NCBI GenBank assembly: GCA_004525465.1
Contig: SPCN01000126.1
Coordinates: 1 to 6,742 of the forward strand
Direction: 5' to 3'
Length of the DNA stretch: 6,742 nucleotides
Origin: Chrysiogenales bacterium
GTDB taxonomy: Bacteria; Acidobacteriota; Aminicenantia; UBA2199
The translations under genes were made by a program, and so were the position numbers. The stretch's first letter is position 1. Each line of letters begins with the position of its first letter. The notes below the pieces were generated by a model. It was not told the DNA's origin. It made no database searches and saw nothing but the letters and a program-made list of their open reading frames with translations. Positions 5,373-6,742 of the stretch are shown here, piece after piece.

Positions 5373-6257
5373 ATGAAAAGCATGACCGGATTCGCTCAAG
5401 GCAGGTTCAACTTCAAGGATTTTTCGCTTTTCGTATCTTTCAAGTCCTACAACAACCGCTACCTTGAGACCAACTTCAGAGGCAGCGGCATCTCGGCGGC
5501 CAGCGAAAAGCTCATCAAGGAAATGTTCAAGGACAAACTGCAGCGCGGAAAAGTCGAAGTCGTTTTCGACCTGTTCCAGCGCGGCTCAAGGCAGTGGGAT
5601 ATCAAGTTGAACACCGGCCTGCTCGAAGAGATCATGGACAAAATTGCACCCCTGCAGAAAAAATACGGCCCGGGACTGAACCTGTCGCTTGATTCCCTGT
5701 TCAAACTGCCCATGGTTTTCCACCTGGATCACGACCCGGAACTCCTGAGCCCAAAAGACCAACTCAAGATAAAAAGGGCGATCGCCATGATTTTTACATC
5801 TTTCCTGGAAAGCCGCCGTCAGGAAGGCCGCTGCATCCTGAAGGATCTGCTGGCCGGCATTGACAAAATCGAAAAATACTCAAAAAGCATCCATGTCCGG
5901 GAGAGGGATTTTGAAAAAGAGGTGTTCCGCAATTACCGAAAGAAAATAGAAAAGTTCGTCAAGGATATGCCTCTCGACGAGAAACGCATCGTCCAGGAAG
6001 CCGCTATCAGCGCCGACAAAACCTCGATCGCCGAGGAGATCAACCGCCTGCGAACCCATACCCAGAGGCTAAAGCGCCTGCTGCAAGATAAACACATCGC
6101 CACCCAGGGCCGCGAGGCCGATTTCCTGACCCAGGAAATGCAACGTGAAACCCATACCATCGCCGCCAAAACCAGCTGTCTGGATATCCATCGGCAGATC
6201 CTCCTGATCCGCCGCGAAATTGAGAAGATCAGGCAGCAGGTGCAAAATATCGAGTAA
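5373..6257 (+). CDS. yicC: YicC/YloC-family endoribonuclease
   Basis: 294 aa, full length for the family. The N-terminus MKSMTGFAQG is the near-invariant YicC start (SMTGF), followed by VSFKSYNNRYLETNFR, matching the usual VExRSVNHRYLD. The central ESRRQEGRCILKDL (146-159) matches the family ExEGxxLxxDL segment. The C-terminal DUF1732 region has EEINRLRTH (221-229), GREADFLTQEMQRETHTI (246-263), AAKT and the terminal REIEKIRQQVQNIE. YicC-family proteins are reported as cytoplasmic endoribonucleases implicated in RNA turnover; that role is family knowledge, not shown here. The start is 3 nt after the msbA stop. Adjacency to gmk is a common arrangement and supports the call. Confidence 0.92.
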   Translation: MKSMTGFAQGRFNFKDFSLFVSFKSYNNRYLETNFRGSGISAASEKLIKEMFKDKLQRGKVEVVFDLFQRGSRQWDIKLNTGLLEEIMDKIAPLQKKYGPGLNLSLDSLFKLPMVFHLDHDPELLSPKDQLKIKRAIAMIFTSFLESRRQEGRCILKDLLAGIDKIEKYSKSIHVRERDFEKEVFRNYRKKIEKFVKDMPLDEKRIVQEAAISADKTSIAEEINRLRTHTQRLKRLLQDKHIATQGREADFLTQEMQRETHTIAAKTSCLDIHRQILLIRREIEKIRQQVQNIE

Positions 6258-6259
6258 GG
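6256..6259 (+). promoter_or_regulatory. Shine-Dalgarno supporting the GTG start of gmk
   Basis: AAGG ends 8 nt before the GTG at 6268 and overlaps the yicC stop codon. It supports a GTG start where no in-frame ATG fits the family N-terminus. Confidence 0.5.
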
Positions 6260-6267
6260 CGACTGCT

Positions 6268-6742
6268 GTGAACCATATCATCATTATTTCTGGCCCGTCG
6301 GGCTGCGGGAAATCGACTCTGATCCGCGAACTGCTGGCCGAATTTCCCGAATTGAATTTTTCGGTGTCGCACACCACCCGGCCGCTGCGAAAAAATGAAG
6401 TTCCCGGAAAGGATTACCATTTCGTTGCCGCGAGCGAATTTCAAAAAATGCTCCGCGGCGGTCAATTCGTTGAATGGGCCGAAGTTCATGGTCATCGCTA
6501 CGGCACCAGCTGGAAGGAGATCCGCACCAAGTCAGGCCAGGGCAAGACGCTGGTACTGGATATCGATGTCCAGGGGGCGCGAAGCATCAAACGCCAGTTC
6601 CCGGAGGCCATGGCAATTTTTGTGATCCCCCCCACCCTGGCCGCTTTGAAAAAAAGACTGCGCCAACGCGAGACCCGCCTGAACCCTGAAGCCCGGAAAC
6701 GGCTGCAGGCAGCCCTGAGCGAATTGCGAGCTTACAAACTAT
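6268..6742 (+). CDS. gmk: Guanylate kinase, 3'-truncated by window edge
   Basis: Phosphorylates GMP to GDP with ATP in the cytoplasm. The frame starts at GTG 6268 and is open to the window end: 158 complete codons of a family length near 200. Visible motifs: P-loop IISGPSGCGKST (6-17, K15), the GMP-binding SVSHTTRPLR and GKDYHFV, FVEWAEVHGHRYGTS with the base-contacting residues, VLDIDVQGA (Walker B-like), IFVIPP and LKKRLRQRET (lid region). After the lid the sequence reads RLNPEARKRLQAALSEL where many homologues have RGTDxxExIxxRL, a mild variation. It begins 10 nt after yicC. The only ATGs in this frame lie deep inside the domain, so an ATG-only search would miss or shorten this gene. Confidence 0.95.
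   Translation, partial: MNHIIIISGPSGCGKSTLIRELLAEFPELNFSVSHTTRPLRKNEVPGKDYHFVAASEFQKMLRGGQFVEWAEVHGHRYGTSWKEIRTKSGQGKTLVLDIDVQGARSIKRQFPEAMAIFVIPPTLAALKKRLRQRETRLNPEARKRLQAALSELRAYKL

Larger units (their letters stand above)
1129..6742 (+). other. Probable single transcription unit, leader through gmk
   Basis: From the promoter at 1094-1122 all genes read in one direction, with gaps of 30, 10, 3 and 10 nt and overlaps of 4, 35 and 8 nt. I saw no terminator-like hairpin with a T run between them. This argues for co-transcription of the SerA-like gene, methyltransferase-like gene, YdcH-like gene, pssA, msbA, yicC and gmk. Internal promoters cannot be excluded by eye. Confidence 0.6.

Noticed and set aside
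4440..5399. Long open frame on the minus strand (319 codons) opposite msbA
   Set aside because: It lies antisense to the msbA ATPase domain, whose motifs are unmistakable, and its translation is rich in Phe, Asp, Val and Gly without any recognisable domain; typical antisense shadow of a codon-biased gene.

Overview
The window holds chromosomal housekeeping genes, all on the + strand. The organism looks like a Gram-negative bacterium of moderate GC content. The evidence is an MsbA-type lipid A flippase and a membrane phosphatidylserine synthase, in a cluster ending yicC-gmk. The protein style and gene order remind me of Candidatus Aminicenantes or another Acidobacteriota-like lineage, but that is an impression I could not test. 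I see no mobile elements, CRISPR arrays, tRNAs or rRNAs.

Layout: (1) 1-1017 is the 3' nine-tenths of serC (phosphoserine aminotransferase), which runs in from the left edge. (2) 1018-1158 is a compact boundary: a terminator-like hairpin (1049-1083), then about 10 nt later a near-consensus sigma70 promoter with an extended -10 (1094-1122). (3) 1130-1250 is a structured leader. It encodes a 31-codon ORF with a strong Shine-Dalgarno that can be hidden in a perfect 8-bp hairpin, and its stop overlaps the next start as ATGA. (4) 1251-1625 encodes a 124-aa protein that looks like the substrate-binding domain of phosphoglycerate dehydrogenase (SerA) with the whole NAD-binding domain missing. (5) A tightly packed run follows: a methyltetrahydrofolate methyltransferase-like pterin-binding protein (1656-2504), a small YdcH/DUF465-type protein (2470-2703), pssA (2696-3556), msbA (3567-5369), yicC (5373-6257) and the start of gmk (6268 to the right edge, GTG start). 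Gaps are 30 nt or less and two junctions overlap, so promoter 1094-1122 could drive the whole set.

Functional links: SerC makes phosphoserine. Serine feeds one-carbon/folate metabolism (the methyltransferase-like protein) and is the head-group donor for PssA. MsbA flips lipid A at the inner membrane. YicC is an endoribonuclease-family protein and Gmk makes GDP; this pair is a common bacterial neighbourhood. The least ordinary part is 1130-1625, the leader plus the stripped-down SerA-like protein.
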